DNA from: a bacterium
GTDB taxonomy: Bacteria; Elusimicrobiota; Elusimicrobia; Elusimicrobiales; UBA9959
Assembly: GCA_021811185.1 (NCBI GenBank)
Contig: JAJZPL010000003.1
Span: 1 to 64,000 of the forward strand
Direction of reading: 5' to 3'
Length of the DNA: 64,000 nucleotides
A model generated the notes under the pieces. It had not been told where the DNA came from, did no database searches, and saw nothing but the letters and a program-made list of their open reading frames with translations. Made by a program: the position numbers and the translations under genes. Within the stretch, counting starts at the first letter, position 1, and the number at the start of each line of letters is the position of its first letter. Below are positions 17,138-26,517 of this stretch, one piece after another.

Positions 17138-19741
17138 ATGCCAGACCTGGATAAAAAAATCCCGGTACCGCGCGGCCCGCTGGCGCTTTTGCTAACGGCG
17201 GTTTTTTTCGTTTCGCCGCTCATTTTTTTCACCGGGCTTACCCGCAACCCCTATTACTTCCAGATCACGCTGCTGAATATTTCCCTGCTCGGCGCCGCAG
17301 GGCTGTTTATTTACGGTTCGCTCAGGAACGGCAGGTGGCTGCTGCCGCGCACGGCGCTTTCGAAGCCGCTCGGCGCGCTGGGAGCGGTCTACGCGCTTTC
17401 CTTCGCCTGGTCCTGGGCGGGGCACGCCTCGTTCTTCCACCCCGCCATGGCCTCCGAGGGCCTTAAGGCGGGGGTGTTCTTCCTCGTTAACTGCCTGGCG
17501 GTATTCTATCTTTCGCTCAGCCTGCCTTTTTCCGAGGACGGGGAGATCCCGGCGGGAAAGTGGCTGGCCCTCATGATCTGCTGGGGCCTGCTGTGGCTGC
17601 TTTTCCCCGTCCTGCGCGCCCAGCCCGCGGGCGACGGGCTGCTCGACCGCATGCTCGATCCCTACGGGCTGCTGCTCTGGTCGTCCGGCTTCACCGCGGC
17701 TTTCCTGCTGGTGCGGCGCTGCCGCCAGGAGGATATCCTCCACCTCGCCCTTTCCGCCGGGGCCGTAGCCTCGCTGTACGGTATCCTCGAGTATTTTCAC
17801 GTCGAGATGATCTGGGCCAAGCTGGTGAACCCCTACGGCAACCGCTCCGTTTCCACTTTCGGCAACCCCAACTTCATCTCCTCCTATGCAGTGCTTTTTC
17901 TGCCGCTGGCCGCTTCGCTGCTGATGAAGGCGGAAACCCGCGTTAGGCGCTATTTCTACGGGCTGGTTTTCCTTTCTTACGGCGGCATGCTGATGTGCAG
18001 CCTCACCCGGTCGTCGTGGCTCGGGGCGGGGGCGGCTTTCGCTTTTCTCTTCGCCTTCGCTTCCCACCGGGACAAGCTTAAAGCCAACAGGAAGTTCCTC
18101 TACCCGTTCTTTGGCGCGGCGCTGCTTCTGATGGTCCTCTGGCCGGCGGACAACCTGAAGCCTTTCAGTTCGGGCATCGTCGAGCGCGTTACGGAGGCGG
18201 CGTCCGGGATACGGTCCCCGTCGGCTGTAAGCCTTTCGGGGGACTCCGGCAGGGTGTACGCCTCTTTTCACCAGCGCCTGCTGATGTGGAGCAGCGCCTG
18301 GCAGATGGGCCTGGAAAACCCGCTGCTGGGCAAGGGCTGGGGGCAGTTCGAACTGTTCTACCCGTTCTACCAGGGCCGGCTCATGCTTAATTTCCCGGCG
18401 ATGCGCGGCCTGCGCACGCACGCCAACAACGCGCACAACGAACTGCTGGAGCAGTGGTCGCAGGCCGGGCTGCTGGGGCTGGGGGTCTTCCTGTGGTTCC
18501 TTACCGTCCTTTTCTACGGTTTCCTGCGCTTTTACCGCTCCGCTAATCCGGCGGCCCGTTACGAGGCCGTACCGCTGGCCGCGGGGCTGGCCGGTATGCT
18601 CGTGGACAACATGCTGAACGTCTCGCTTCATTTCGCCGTGCCCGCGCTGGCTTTCTGGTGGCTGGCCGGTTCGCTGGCGCTCAAGACCTCCGGCGCGGAT
18701 GCATACCCGCCGTGGAAACGCCCGCGCGCCGCCGCCGCGGCCGCCTGGGCGCTGCTCGCCTGCTGCCTTGCCTGCGGCTGGTTCTGGCAGCGGCAGTTCA
18801 TGCGCGAGTTCCACTATTTCAACGGCTTCAGGATCATGCGGACCGGCAATTCCGCCGCCGCCGCCGAAGAACTGCTCGCCGCCTGGAAGTCTCAGCCGCG
18901 CGAGGTCAACAGCAACTATGAGATGGGCAACGCATATGTGCGGTCCGGCGAACTTGAAAAAGGCGTTTGGGCTTACCGGGAGGCGCTGAACTCCAACGCC
19001 GGTTACGACGAGATCTACTTCAACCTGGCGATAGTCCTGCGCCGCCTGGGACGCAACGACGAGGCGCTGAAATACCTGCAGGCTTCCTCGCTTATAAACC
19101 CGCTCAGCCGCACTACCTGGCAGGCTATAGCGGAAGTTTACTTCGCGGCCCCGGACAAGGCCGCCGTCGCCCCGGCGGCCGCCGCCGACCTTTCGGAAGC
19201 CGCGAAGGTGTTCCCTTACGACGGGAACGTCTGGAACGCGCTCGGATATTTTTACATGCTCGGGAAAAACCTTAAAGCCGCCCGCGCCGCCTATGCCAGC
19301 GGCGTAAAGGCGGCGCCCGAGAACGCCATGCTGGCCGCCAACCTGGCCGGTATCGCGCATCAACTTGGCATCGTGAACGAGCCGACCCTTGCCTGGCTGG
19401 CCGCCTACACCGCGTTGGCGCGCTCGCTCGAGGGACCGGCGCTGCCTCAGGGCGCGCTCGAGGCCGCCGACGCCCTGGTGGCCATGGACCCGGGGAGCGA
19501 AAAGGCGCTTGCGCTGCGGGCCAGGCTGCTGTTCAAGGCCGGGCGGCTGGACGAGGCGCGGACGGACCTGCTTTCGGCGCTGCGGAAGAACCCCGAGGAT
19601 AACCAGGCGCGCTACGGGCTAGCCGTAATTTACGAGAAGCAGGGCAACCTGCCCGCCGCCCGGGAAGAGTGGGGGACTTTCCTGCAGTATGAGCCGGCGA
19701 ACGCCGCGGTGGCCGCCCGGCTGAAAGCGCTCGGAAATTAG
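17138..19741 (+). CDS. Second O-antigen-ligase-like membrane protein with TPRs, 867 aa
   Basis: ATG at 17138 lies 5 bases after the previous stop and a G-rich stretch precedes it. Residues 15-600 contain multiple transmembrane segments with the same GNPNF loop and a GKGWGQFELFYP segment as in Wzy/WaaL-type enzymes. Residues about 610-867 are TPR repeats (for example ALNSNAGYDEIYFNLAIVLRR, shortened here as AGYDEIYFNLAIVLRR). It is a paralogue of the preceding gene, so the two probably form a tandem duplication with diverged specificity. The position directly before the OmpA-family and pilus genes raises the possibility of pilin or surface-protein glycosylation; LPS ligation is the other option. 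Confidence 0.8.
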   Translation: MPDLDKKIPVPRGPLALLLTAVFFVSPLIFFTGLTRNPYYFQITLLNISLLGAAGLFIYGSLRNGRWLLPRTALSKPLGALGAVYALSFAWSWAGHASFFHPAMASEGLKAGVFFLVNCLAVFYLSLSLPFSEDGEIPAGKWLALMICWGLLWLLFPVLRAQPAGDGLLDRMLDPYGLLLWSSGFTAAFLLVRRCRQEDILHLALSAGAVASLYGILEYFHVEMIWAKLVNPYGNRSVSTFGNPNFISSYAVLFLPLAASLLMKAETRVRRYFYGLVFLSYGGMLMCSLTRSSWLGAGAAFAFLFAFASHRDKLKANRKFLYPFFGAALLLMVLWPADNLKPFSSGIVERVTEAASGIRSPSAVSLSGDSGRVYASFHQRLLMWSSAWQMGLENPLLGKGWGQFELFYPFYQGRLMLNFPAMRGLRTHANNAHNELLEQWSQAGLLGLGVFLWFLTVLFYGFLRFYRSANPAARYEAVPLAAGLAGMLVDNMLNVSLHFAVPALAFWWLAGSLALKTSGADAYPPWKRPRAAAAAAWALLACCLACGWFWQRQFMREFHYFNGFRIMRTGNSAAAAEELLAAWKSQPREVNSNYEMGNAYVRSGELEKGVWAYREALNSNAGYDEIYFNLAIVLRRLGRNDEALKYLQASSLINPLSRTTWQAIAEVYFAAPDKAAVAPAAAADLSEAAKVFPYDGNVWNALGYFYMLGKNLKAARAAYASGVKAAPENAMLAANLAGIAHQLGIVNEPTLAWLAAYTALARSLEGPALPQGALEAADALVAMDPGSEKALALRARLLFKAGRLDEARTDLLSALRKNPEDNQARYGLAVIYEKQGNLPAAREEWGTFLQYEPANAAVAARLKALGN

Positions 19742-19787
19742 CGTCCCGGCGCGGCGGGGGACGAACAGCCTTTTTGCCGTTTCATGG

Positions 19788-19912
19788 CCATAGGCCTTGG
19801 CCGTCTGAGGCGCATAGCGCTTGTTACGGCATGACCATAGGTCTAATACGGCACAAACATGGTTTTGGCCGTCTGTTGACCATAGGCCTTGATACGGCAC
19901 AAACATGGTTTT
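19788..19912. repeat. Modular tandem repeats, about 46 bp period
   Basis: CCATAGG(C/T)CT occurs at 19788, 19835 and 19880 (spacings 47 and 45). A 21-base word beginning ATACGGCACAAAC is identical at 19846-19866 and 19892-19912. GGCCGTCTG occurs twice between them. The 254-base gap between the ligase/TPR gene and the OmpA-family gene is mostly made of these shuffled modules. There is no CRISPR organisation (no unique spacers of fixed length) and no coding frame I trust. Confidence 0.7.
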
Positions 19913-19995
19913 GTAACAATCCTGCAATATTTAAGCAAACAGGAAAGTGTTAAATATACGGGCGGTAGACTAAACGGATTTTGCGGAGATCTGAG

Positions 19996-21849
19996 ATGAA
20001 AAACTTGAACGCGGTAAAAATTACGCTGCCTGGGCTGCTGTTGCTGCTGGCCCTGGTTTCCGCCGGGCCGCTGTCCGGGCCGCTTTCCGCGCAGGCCGCC
20101 AGGAGCGGGATCAGCCGGTCTATGGAGCAGGCTATCCGCCTCTACCACGAGGGGCAGGACAGCGAGGCCATGGACCGTTTCATGGACATCCTTGTCAAGG
20201 GTACGCCTGCCGAGAAAGCGCTGGCGAACGAATACATTTCCAAGATAACCCTCCGCATGAACACCGGCGTCAATACCGTCAAGGGCGGCGCCGCCGGACC
20301 GGATACTCTTAACGAGGTTTCGGGGCCCAAGACCGAGACCGACGAGCGCCCAAGACCTAAAGCCGCCCAGCGCGACGAAGGGCCTGTGGACGAGGAGACC
20401 GCCGACCAGGACAGCCTGGACGACGCGCAGGCGCAGAGGGAGAGGGTCAGCGACAAGATAGCCGCCAAGATAGCGCAGATGCGGCGCGACCTGCTGCTCG
20501 AACTCGGGCGCGGGGATGCCGTAAAGGTCTACATGGCCGGTTCCATGCCCCGGGCTCTCACGCTGGACCCCAAGTTCTTTTTCGCTTCCGACAGTTCGTT
20601 CAGGCCCGGCAGCGAAAAAACCCTGGCGGCGCTTTCAGGGCTGCTGTTCACGCTCGGCAAGGCCAATTGCCTGCTGCTGCCGGAAGGCTCGGCTGAAGGC
20701 GACGTGAAGATCACCAGTATCCGGCGCGCCATTGCCATGAACTCCTACCTGGAGCAGCGCGGCATTTCCAAGGCCCGACTGGAAGTGAACTTGACCGGCG
20801 CCGACGCCCGGTTCCCGAAAGAACTTACGAACATTAAAGGGATGATAATTATTTTCGATTACGATAAGGCGCCGCGGCTCAAGGACCTGGAGGATATGCA
20901 GACCAAGGGGCCAAAGGTCTCGCTGGGGATATATCCCACCGCCATTTCCGTGCAGAAGAACGAGGGCGCCATCGTAGAATTCGCGGCTTTCGAATCTCCG
21001 GTGGGCCCGCCCTCCTGGAAGTTCCAGATCTACGAGGTGCAAGCCGACGGCAGCCGCCTGCTGCTGCAGGATATTTCCGGTTCCGGCCCGCAGTACAACC
21101 AGAGTTTCTGGAACGGGCGCAAAAAGTTCTTCGGCGCGCCGTATCCTTCCGGCCGGTATATGTTCACCGTGACAGCCACTGACCTGGAAGGCCGCGAGAC
21201 CTCGCTGAGCCGCTTCCTGCTTGTCCGCCCGAGCCCAGCCGAGGAAAAAGCCGCGCTGGCCAGGCCCCCTCAGCAAAAAGCCCAGCAGAAAGAGACCGTT
21301 ACCGCCTCCGGCATCAAGGCCAGGACAGTAGGCGCCAAGGGCGCGGGCGCGTCCTCCGGCAGGCTCCTGAATAAAGCGGCGGCGCTTAAAAAGGCCAAAG
21401 CCAGGGCGCTGGCCGCCAGGAAGGCGGCGCTTAAAAAATCCCGGGCGGCCAAGAAAAAAGCTCCCGAAGCCGCGGCGGACGGAGAGGTGGGCGGCGCGCC
21501 CGCCGGGCCTTCCAAGAGCGAGGCGGCCGCGGCCGGGGAATTCTCCTCGCAGGTGAGCTACAAGATATATTTCAAGGAAAACACCGCCACCATCACGGCC
21601 AACAGCGAGAAGAAACTCGCGCAGGTGGCCGAGACCCTCGGCTATTATCCCATGGCGAATATTTCCCTTATCGGCTACGCTTACTCCGGCGAGGCCAACG
21701 CGGACGCGATGGCCGAGAACAGGGTCAACTACGTAGCCGCGCGCCTGGCGGATAAGTACAAGATCGACAGGGCGCGGATGGACGTGCAGTCGAAGGTGTC
21801 GGAGACCCCGAAGAGCATCGTGGAGATAAAAATGTCCGGTAAAGAGTAG
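19996..21849 (+). CDS. OmpA-family periplasmic protein with FlgD-like domain, 617 aa
   Basis: ATG at 19996 follows GGAGAT. A signal peptide covers residues 1-33. Residues 35-150 are helical. Residues about 180-290 resemble an OmpA-like fold without the full peptidoglycan-binding pattern. Residues 310-410 resemble a FlgD/Ig-like domain. A Lys/Ala-rich helix (about 440-500) links to a C-terminal OmpA-like domain with IYFKENTATI and a final GYAYSGEANADAMAENRV segment, the usual peptidoglycan-anchoring region. It probably bridges envelope layers near the pilus. Its place directly before the pilM-like gene suggests a pilus-alignment role like that of FimV or TsaP, by inference. Confidence 0.65.
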   Translation: MKNLNAVKITLPGLLLLLALVSAGPLSGPLSAQAARSGISRSMEQAIRLYHEGQDSEAMDRFMDILVKGTPAEKALANEYISKITLRMNTGVNTVKGGAAGPDTLNEVSGPKTETDERPRPKAAQRDEGPVDEETADQDSLDDAQAQRERVSDKIAAKIAQMRRDLLLELGRGDAVKVYMAGSMPRALTLDPKFFFASDSSFRPGSEKTLAALSGLLFTLGKANCLLLPEGSAEGDVKITSIRRAIAMNSYLEQRGISKARLEVNLTGADARFPKELTNIKGMIIIFDYDKAPRLKDLEDMQTKGPKVSLGIYPTAISVQKNEGAIVEFAAFESPVGPPSWKFQIYEVQADGSRLLLQDISGSGPQYNQSFWNGRKKFFGAPYPSGRYMFTVTATDLEGRETSLSRFLLVRPSPAEEKAALARPPQQKAQQKETVTASGIKARTVGAKGAGASSGRLLNKAAALKKAKARALAARKAALKKSRAAKKKAPEAAADGEVGGAPAGPSKSEAAAAGEFSSQVSYKIYFKENTATITANSEKKLAQVAETLGYYPMANISLIGYAYSGEANADAMAENRVNYVAARLADKYKIDRARMDVQSKVSETPKSIVEIKMSGKE

Positions 21850-21869
21850 AGAACGCCCTATTATTATTG

Positions 21870-21875
21870 TAAAAT
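21870..21875 (+). promoter_or_regulatory. -10-like box 9 bases before the PilM-N start
   Basis: TAAAAT lies 9 bases upstream of the ATG at 21885, and no Shine-Dalgarno sequence is present. A transcript started there would have almost no leader. A -35 box is not convincing. Confidence 0.3.
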
Positions 21876-21884
21876 TAAAAAGTT

Positions 21885-23459
21885 ATGGCTACAACAGTCG
21901 GAAAAAGTCTGCTGGGCATTTACATCTCCCCTAAGGAGATCTGTATCGCCCAAGCCAAGATCGGCAAGAATTCCAAGCCGGAATCCGAGCATCTTGTAAA
22001 GTTCCCTACCGGTTTCGAGGTGAAGGAGGGGATGCTGCGCCCGCTTTCCCTCAATAACGATTTTTTCAACGAAAAGGCGTCCTGGATAGCGCCGTTGAAA
22101 CAGGCCGTCAAAAAAGTCAGCTGGGGTTCCTCTTCCGTGGTTGTCACGCTTTCCCCGCAGTTCTCTATCCTGCGTTATTTCCTCATGCCCTCCGTAGAAC
22201 GCCGTTTCTGGAGCCGGTCCATCCCCCTTGAATCCAAGAAATATATCCCGGTGTCATTCGAAGAAGTGGTTTACGATTATAACGTAGTCCCCGCCGAAGG
22301 CGGCAAGAAAATGGGCGTGCTGTTCGGCCTTACCCAGCGCAAGAGCGTGGAGTTCGTCATCAACACGCTGAAGTCGATCGGGCTGGAACTCGCTGCCGTT
22401 GAGGTAAATTCGGTGTCCATGGAACGGCTCTTCGGCTTCCTGGACCAGACGGACCACGATTCCAAGGGCTATATACATTTTTCCGGCAGCACCACCCTGA
22501 TGCTCTTTTCTCACGGCGGCTACCCGGTGCTCTACCGCGAGACCGACTCGGACGCTTCCGGCACGATGAGCGAGCGCCGCCGCCTGGACGTGAAAGGCGC
22601 GGTGCAGTTCGTGGACCGCTACGTGGGCGGAAAGGATTACAAGAGCATCATGCTCTCCGGAGACGGTTCGGACGTCTGGAAACCTCTGGCCGAAAAAGAG
22701 GCGGCCCCTATAAACGTGGCGTTATGGGACGCGGCCGGCGCCTGCGCGCTCAAGGAAAACGATTCCTCGGCCCTGTTCGCGATGGGCGCTGCGCTGCGCG
22801 GCCGCGTGCCGGGCAAGATGCTGCTGGATATTTCCGGGATAAGCACGGCCATCGGCCTTGAAAAACAGGTGCAGTCCTACGTCTGGAACATCACTTTCAT
22901 CCTCGGGGGCTTCTTATTGCTGGCCTCCCTGATAACCCAGGTGCGTCTTTCCCTGGTGAACTCCACCGTAAACTCCCTTAACGCCAAGGTGGGCAACGTG
23001 ACAGACCTGCAGGGCAATGACGCCGAAGCCATAAACGCCAAGATCACCCGGCTGCAGGATAACGTCAAGGTGCTTTCCACGCTCGTCTCCGACACGGATA
23101 CGCTGGCGCCCAAACTGTCCGCCATCTCTGAGCGTATCCCCACTGACCTCTGGCTGGGTGAACTGCAGTATTCCAACCCTTTTTCTATGGCCGACATCCA
23201 GGGCGGCGCCAAAGACCTCCGGCTTAACGGAGAGACCATGCTCAAGGGCGAACTCAAGATCCGCGTGGTGGATTCCTTCACCAAGGGGCTCAAGGCCGCC
23301 CCTGAGTTCAAGGTTTTCTATCCACCCGCCGGAAGCATAGACGCAACTACGGATTCCGAAGGTAGTTCGTCTTCGTCGGGGTTCCAGGCCGGAGGCTATG
23401 AAAACAATATTGTGAAGCCCAGCGGTTTTTCCATAATGTGCACCTCAAAAAGGAAATGA
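21885..23459 (+). CDS. PilM-PilN fusion (GspL-like) assembly platform protein, 524 aa
   Basis: Residues 1-320 carry the actin-like PilM fold: an early LLGIYISPKEICIAQ strand pair and a later SIMLSGDG phosphate-loop-like motif. One transmembrane segment (about residues 335-355, VWNITFILGGFLLLASL) is followed by a PilN-like periplasmic coiled coil and a ferredoxin-like domain. PilM and PilN are usually separate proteins; in type II secretion GspL joins cytoplasmic and membrane parts in this way. The protein should link the inner-membrane alignment complex to the PilB ATPase. PilO, PilP and secretin genes follow in order, which confirms the context. Confidence 0.82.
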   Translation: MATTVGKSLLGIYISPKEICIAQAKIGKNSKPESEHLVKFPTGFEVKEGMLRPLSLNNDFFNEKASWIAPLKQAVKKVSWGSSSVVVTLSPQFSILRYFLMPSVERRFWSRSIPLESKKYIPVSFEEVVYDYNVVPAEGGKKMGVLFGLTQRKSVEFVINTLKSIGLELAAVEVNSVSMERLFGFLDQTDHDSKGYIHFSGSTTLMLFSHGGYPVLYRETDSDASGTMSERRRLDVKGAVQFVDRYVGGKDYKSIMLSGDGSDVWKPLAEKEAAPINVALWDAAGACALKENDSSALFAMGAALRGRVPGKMLLDISGISTAIGLEKQVQSYVWNITFILGGFLLLASLITQVRLSLVNSTVNSLNAKVGNVTDLQGNDAEAINAKITRLQDNVKVLSTLVSDTDTLAPKLSAISERIPTDLWLGELQYSNPFSMADIQGGAKDLRLNGETMLKGELKIRVVDSFTKGLKAAPEFKVFYPPAGSIDATTDSEGSSSSSGFQAGGYENNIVKPSGFSIMCTSKRK

Positions 23460-23463
23460 CGAT

Positions 23464-24063
23464 ATGCCTCCGCCCCTAGCGGTCCTCGCTCAAAAACTGC
23501 AGTCCTTTTTTAAGGACATGCTTGATAATACAAGGATGATCTACTCCGAGAAGGGGATAGAGCCCTTCAAAAAGCCGCTCCTGGTGGCGGTGCCTACGCT
23601 GATAATCCTTTACGCCGCCGTGTACAGCCCGCTCGGCTCCAAACTCAGTTCGGCAAAAAAGGATATGCAAAGTCTGCAGATCATAGCCCAGCACGCTGGC
23701 GAATACGAGGACGCTAAAACCCGGCTTATGGCCTTTCAGCGCCGCCTGCCGCTTATTAAGGATAAGGACGAGTGGCTTAATTTCCTTATAACCAATTCGG
23801 CCAGGGCGTACGGCATCTCTTTCGAGGGCATGGGAGCGCAGAGAGAGACCGAGGTCGGCAACTTCGTGCTGGTCTCGCGCGACGTTACCGTGACCACCAA
23901 TTACGCCACGCTGGGCAAATGGATAGCCGACATCGAGAACTCGCCCATCCTGATCCGGGTGACGGAACTAAATATGCGCCGCGACGCCGCGTCTCCCGGC
24001 CTGATAAAGGTTAACTTCAAACTTTCCACTATTTTCCCGAAATTTTCCGGGGGAGGGTCCTGA
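23464..24063 (+). CDS. PilO-like inner-membrane alignment protein, 199 aa
   Basis: A single transmembrane helix (about residues 42-58) follows a short cytoplasmic part. A coiled coil (60-100) and a ferredoxin-like domain with the strand YATLGKWIADIENSP follow, the usual plan of PilO/GspM. It should pair with the PilN half of the preceding protein. AAGGAA provides a ribosome-binding site inside the end of that gene, and the gap is only 4 bases. Confidence 0.75.
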   Translation: MPPPLAVLAQKLQSFFKDMLDNTRMIYSEKGIEPFKKPLLVAVPTLIILYAAVYSPLGSKLSSAKKDMQSLQIIAQHAGEYEDAKTRLMAFQRRLPLIKDKDEWLNFLITNSARAYGISFEGMGAQRETEVGNFVLVSRDVTVTTNYATLGKWIADIENSPILIRVTELNMRRDAASPGLIKVNFKLSTIFPKFSGGGS

Positions 24064-24064
24064 C

Positions 24065-24739
24065 ATGAAAAGCCTTTCCTCCCTGCTGGGCTGGCTGCTG
24101 CTCGTCGCGGTCCTCGCCGTGCCGTCTTTCCTCTTTTATAACTGGTGGACGAAGAGCAGGCAGCAGGCTTCCTCCGAGCTGGCGCAGTCGCCGGCTCCCG
24201 CGAATATCTTCCCCGCGGCCGACAAGAATTCCGCGACCGCCCAGGTACTAATCTCTACTCCCGCTGCCGCCGCGCCCCAACCCGCGGCCGCTCCCGCCCG
24301 GCCGGCGGCGAATCCCGCCGTGCAGGACGCTCCCGGTCCCGCGGCCGCAGTTTCCACTGCCGTCGTGACGGCCGCGCCGGTTTCGACCGGCGCCGTCCGG
24401 GGGGTGGTCGTTTCCACCCAGCCCCAAAAGGCGTCCTATTTCAGTCCCAAGGGCGACCGCGACCCGACCCTTTCCCCCGACGATTACCGCCGCATTAAAG
24501 AGGCGGAAAGGGCCAGGAGAGATGCGGAACTGGAGCAGCAGCGGAAAGACCGCATGGTGCAAAAAAAGGAATCCTGCGAGTCAAAACTGAAACTGCAGGG
24601 CATAGTCGGCACCGCGGTAATAATCAACGGCGATATGTATTACGCCGGGCAGACCATTTACGGGGCCAAGATCCTCAAGGTGGGGCCCGACTATATAATC
24701 GGGGAATGCAAAGGCAAGAAGTTCAAGAAGGGGATGTAG
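24065..24739 (+). CDS. PilP/GspC-like protein, 224 aa
   Basis: Residues 5-27 are a membrane anchor. Residues 35-140 are an Ala/Pro-rich spacer long enough to cross the periplasm. The C-terminal 60 residues form a small beta domain (LKLQGIVGTAVIINGDMYYAG) like the PilP or GspC HR domain that docks on the secretin. PilP is normally a lipoprotein, whereas this one has a transmembrane anchor, which is more GspC-like. GGAGGG precedes the start; one base separates it from the pilO-like gene. Confidence 0.7.
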   Translation: MKSLSSLLGWLLLVAVLAVPSFLFYNWWTKSRQQASSELAQSPAPANIFPAADKNSATAQVLISTPAAAAPQPAAAPARPAANPAVQDAPGPAAAVSTAVVTAAPVSTGAVRGVVVSTQPQKASYFSPKGDRDPTLSPDDYRRIKEAERARRDAELEQQRKDRMVQKKESCESKLKLQGIVGTAVIINGDMYYAGQTIYGAKILKVGPDYIIGECKGKKFKKGM

Positions 24740-24800
24740 CGGGCGCTTCCGGCGGGCCCCGCATTTAGTATCATAGAGTAAGAGCAGGTACGGAGGAGTT

Positions 24801-26504
24801 ATGAAATTTCTGAAAATCTGTCTGACCTTGACGCTGACTTTCGAACAGCTGTTGTTCCCCGTGGCCGGGCTATTCGCCCAGGATGCGCCGGCGGCCGACA
24901 GGAATTTCGCCCAGGACCTGCAGGGGCCCGGCGGAGAGGAAGGGGGACCCATACTGGAGAGTTCCCAAAGCTCCGACGCGCCGCCTCCGTCCACGATGCC
25001 GCAGGGCCAGACGCCCGGCTCCCCTATCGAATCGGTACAAATCTCAGGCGCCCCGAAGGACGCCCCGATGTACGAGGAGGCGGAAAGCAGCTCGCCTCTG
25101 GACAGAAAGATCGGGCCCATAAGGCTGAAAGGCGCCCCTCTTTCCACTTTCCTGGACGTTGTTTCCGCCCAGTCGAAGGTTAATTTCATTATCACCGAAG
25201 GCCTGGAGGCAAAGACTATAACGGTTTTCCTTCGCAAGACCACCGTACGCGAGGCGCTGGAACTGCTGCTGCGCGTGAAGGGCCTGACCTACCAGCGCAT
25301 CGGCAAGAGCCAGACCTATGTAGTACAGAAGCGTTCCGCGGATATGCCCAACCTGATCACCAAGATCTACACATTGAACTATATACCCCTTATTCCCATA
25401 GGTTCGATCGGAGAGGAAATCGCCGCCATCACTTCCCAGGACGTGTCATCGTCGGATAGCGGCAGCAGCAACTCGACTTCCGGCGGCAACAACTCAGGAA
25501 AGGACCCGGATAACGGCATCGCCATCATAAATATAGTGCGCAGTGTGCTCTCCAAGCGGAACGGCAAGCTGGCCACCGACCCTCGCACCAACACCCTGAT
25601 CATCACCGACGTTCCCGAAGTCTTTCCGCAGGTGGAACAGATCATAGCCGAACTGGATAAGAAGGCCCCGCAGATCCTGATCGAGGCGCAGATCGTGGAA
25701 ATCAATACCGACCGCGTCAACGAACTGGGTATAGAATGGGGCGGTTCACGCGGAGAAATGGCCTACTTCGCGGGCCCCGCGCGCCTCACCGATTACGGTC
25801 TGCGCCCCGGCTTTTACTCCGGGGACTCATGGAAACAGTTCTTCCCTTCCACTTCGGATATATCGAAGGCCGCCAGCAGCGGCGGCAGCGCCAGCAGCGT
25901 GGACGCCATCTTCGCCACCGGCCAGCAGAGCTCCAAAGGCGTATATTACGGCGTGTTCAGCCTCGCCCAATTGCAGGCCATTTTCCGCGCGCTGATCTCC
26001 CGTGGCGAGGCCCGCTACCTGGGTAAGCCCAAGATCGTGGCCATGAACAACAAGACCGCCTTGATAGCCATTTCCCAGGATGCGGCCATGGGCACCCAGA
26101 GCGTGGTGGCCTCCGCCGGCGGCTCCGCCGGTTCCAGCTCTACCGGTGTAGAACGCCGCCGTATCGGCCTTATCCTAAAGGTCACCCCGCAGGTCAACAA
26201 GGAAGGCTTCATCACTATGATCGTGCAGCCTTCGTACTCCAACGCCCAGGTCTCGGCCATCACGGTCAACGGGGCCACGGTCTACGACCCGGTCTCCCGC
26301 GGCGCTTCGACCATGGTGCGCGTTAAGAACGGCCAGACCGTGGTGATCGGCGGCATGCTCTCCTCCAACGAGAGCAAGACCGTCCGCAAGGTCCCGCTGC
26401 TGGGCTATATCCCTATAATCGGCTGGCTGTTCACCAGCGTCAGCTCCAAGCGCTCGAACACCGACCTGGTGATATTCATAACGCCGACAATACTGGTCGA
26501 CTAA
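24801..26504 (+). CDS. Secretin (PilQ/GspD family), 567 aa
   Basis: GGAGGAG precedes the ATG. After a signal peptide and a Pro/Gly-rich stretch, residues about 108-180 form an STN/N1-type domain (IRLKGAPLSTFLDVVSAQ). Next is a Ser/Gly-rich loop (about 214-235), an N-type ring-building domain, and the conserved secretin pore region ending LGYIPIIGWLFTS and VIFITPTIL. It should form the outer-membrane ring for pilus or substrate passage. At 567 residues it is shorter than most PilQ proteins and lacks AMIN domains. Confidence 0.92.
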   Translation: MKFLKICLTLTLTFEQLLFPVAGLFAQDAPAADRNFAQDLQGPGGEEGGPILESSQSSDAPPPSTMPQGQTPGSPIESVQISGAPKDAPMYEEAESSSPLDRKIGPIRLKGAPLSTFLDVVSAQSKVNFIITEGLEAKTITVFLRKTTVREALELLLRVKGLTYQRIGKSQTYVVQKRSADMPNLITKIYTLNYIPLIPIGSIGEEIAAITSQDVSSSDSGSSNSTSGGNNSGKDPDNGIAIINIVRSVLSKRNGKLATDPRTNTLIITDVPEVFPQVEQIIAELDKKAPQILIEAQIVEINTDRVNELGIEWGGSRGEMAYFAGPARLTDYGLRPGFYSGDSWKQFFPSTSDISKAASSGGSASSVDAIFATGQQSSKGVYYGVFSLAQLQAIFRALISRGEARYLGKPKIVAMNNKTALIAISQDAAMGTQSVVASAGGSAGSSSTGVERRRIGLILKVTPQVNKEGFITMIVQPSYSNAQVSAITVNGATVYDPVSRGASTMVRVKNGQTVVIGGMLSSNESKTVRKVPLLGYIPIIGWLFTSVSSKRSNTDLVIFITPTILVD

Positions 26505-26517
26505 AGGCGGCGGCAGC

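Noticed and set aside
19788-19912. Possible CRISPR array
   Set aside because: Repeat modules are shuffled and of uneven length, there are no unique spacers of constant size, and no cas genes lie nearby.
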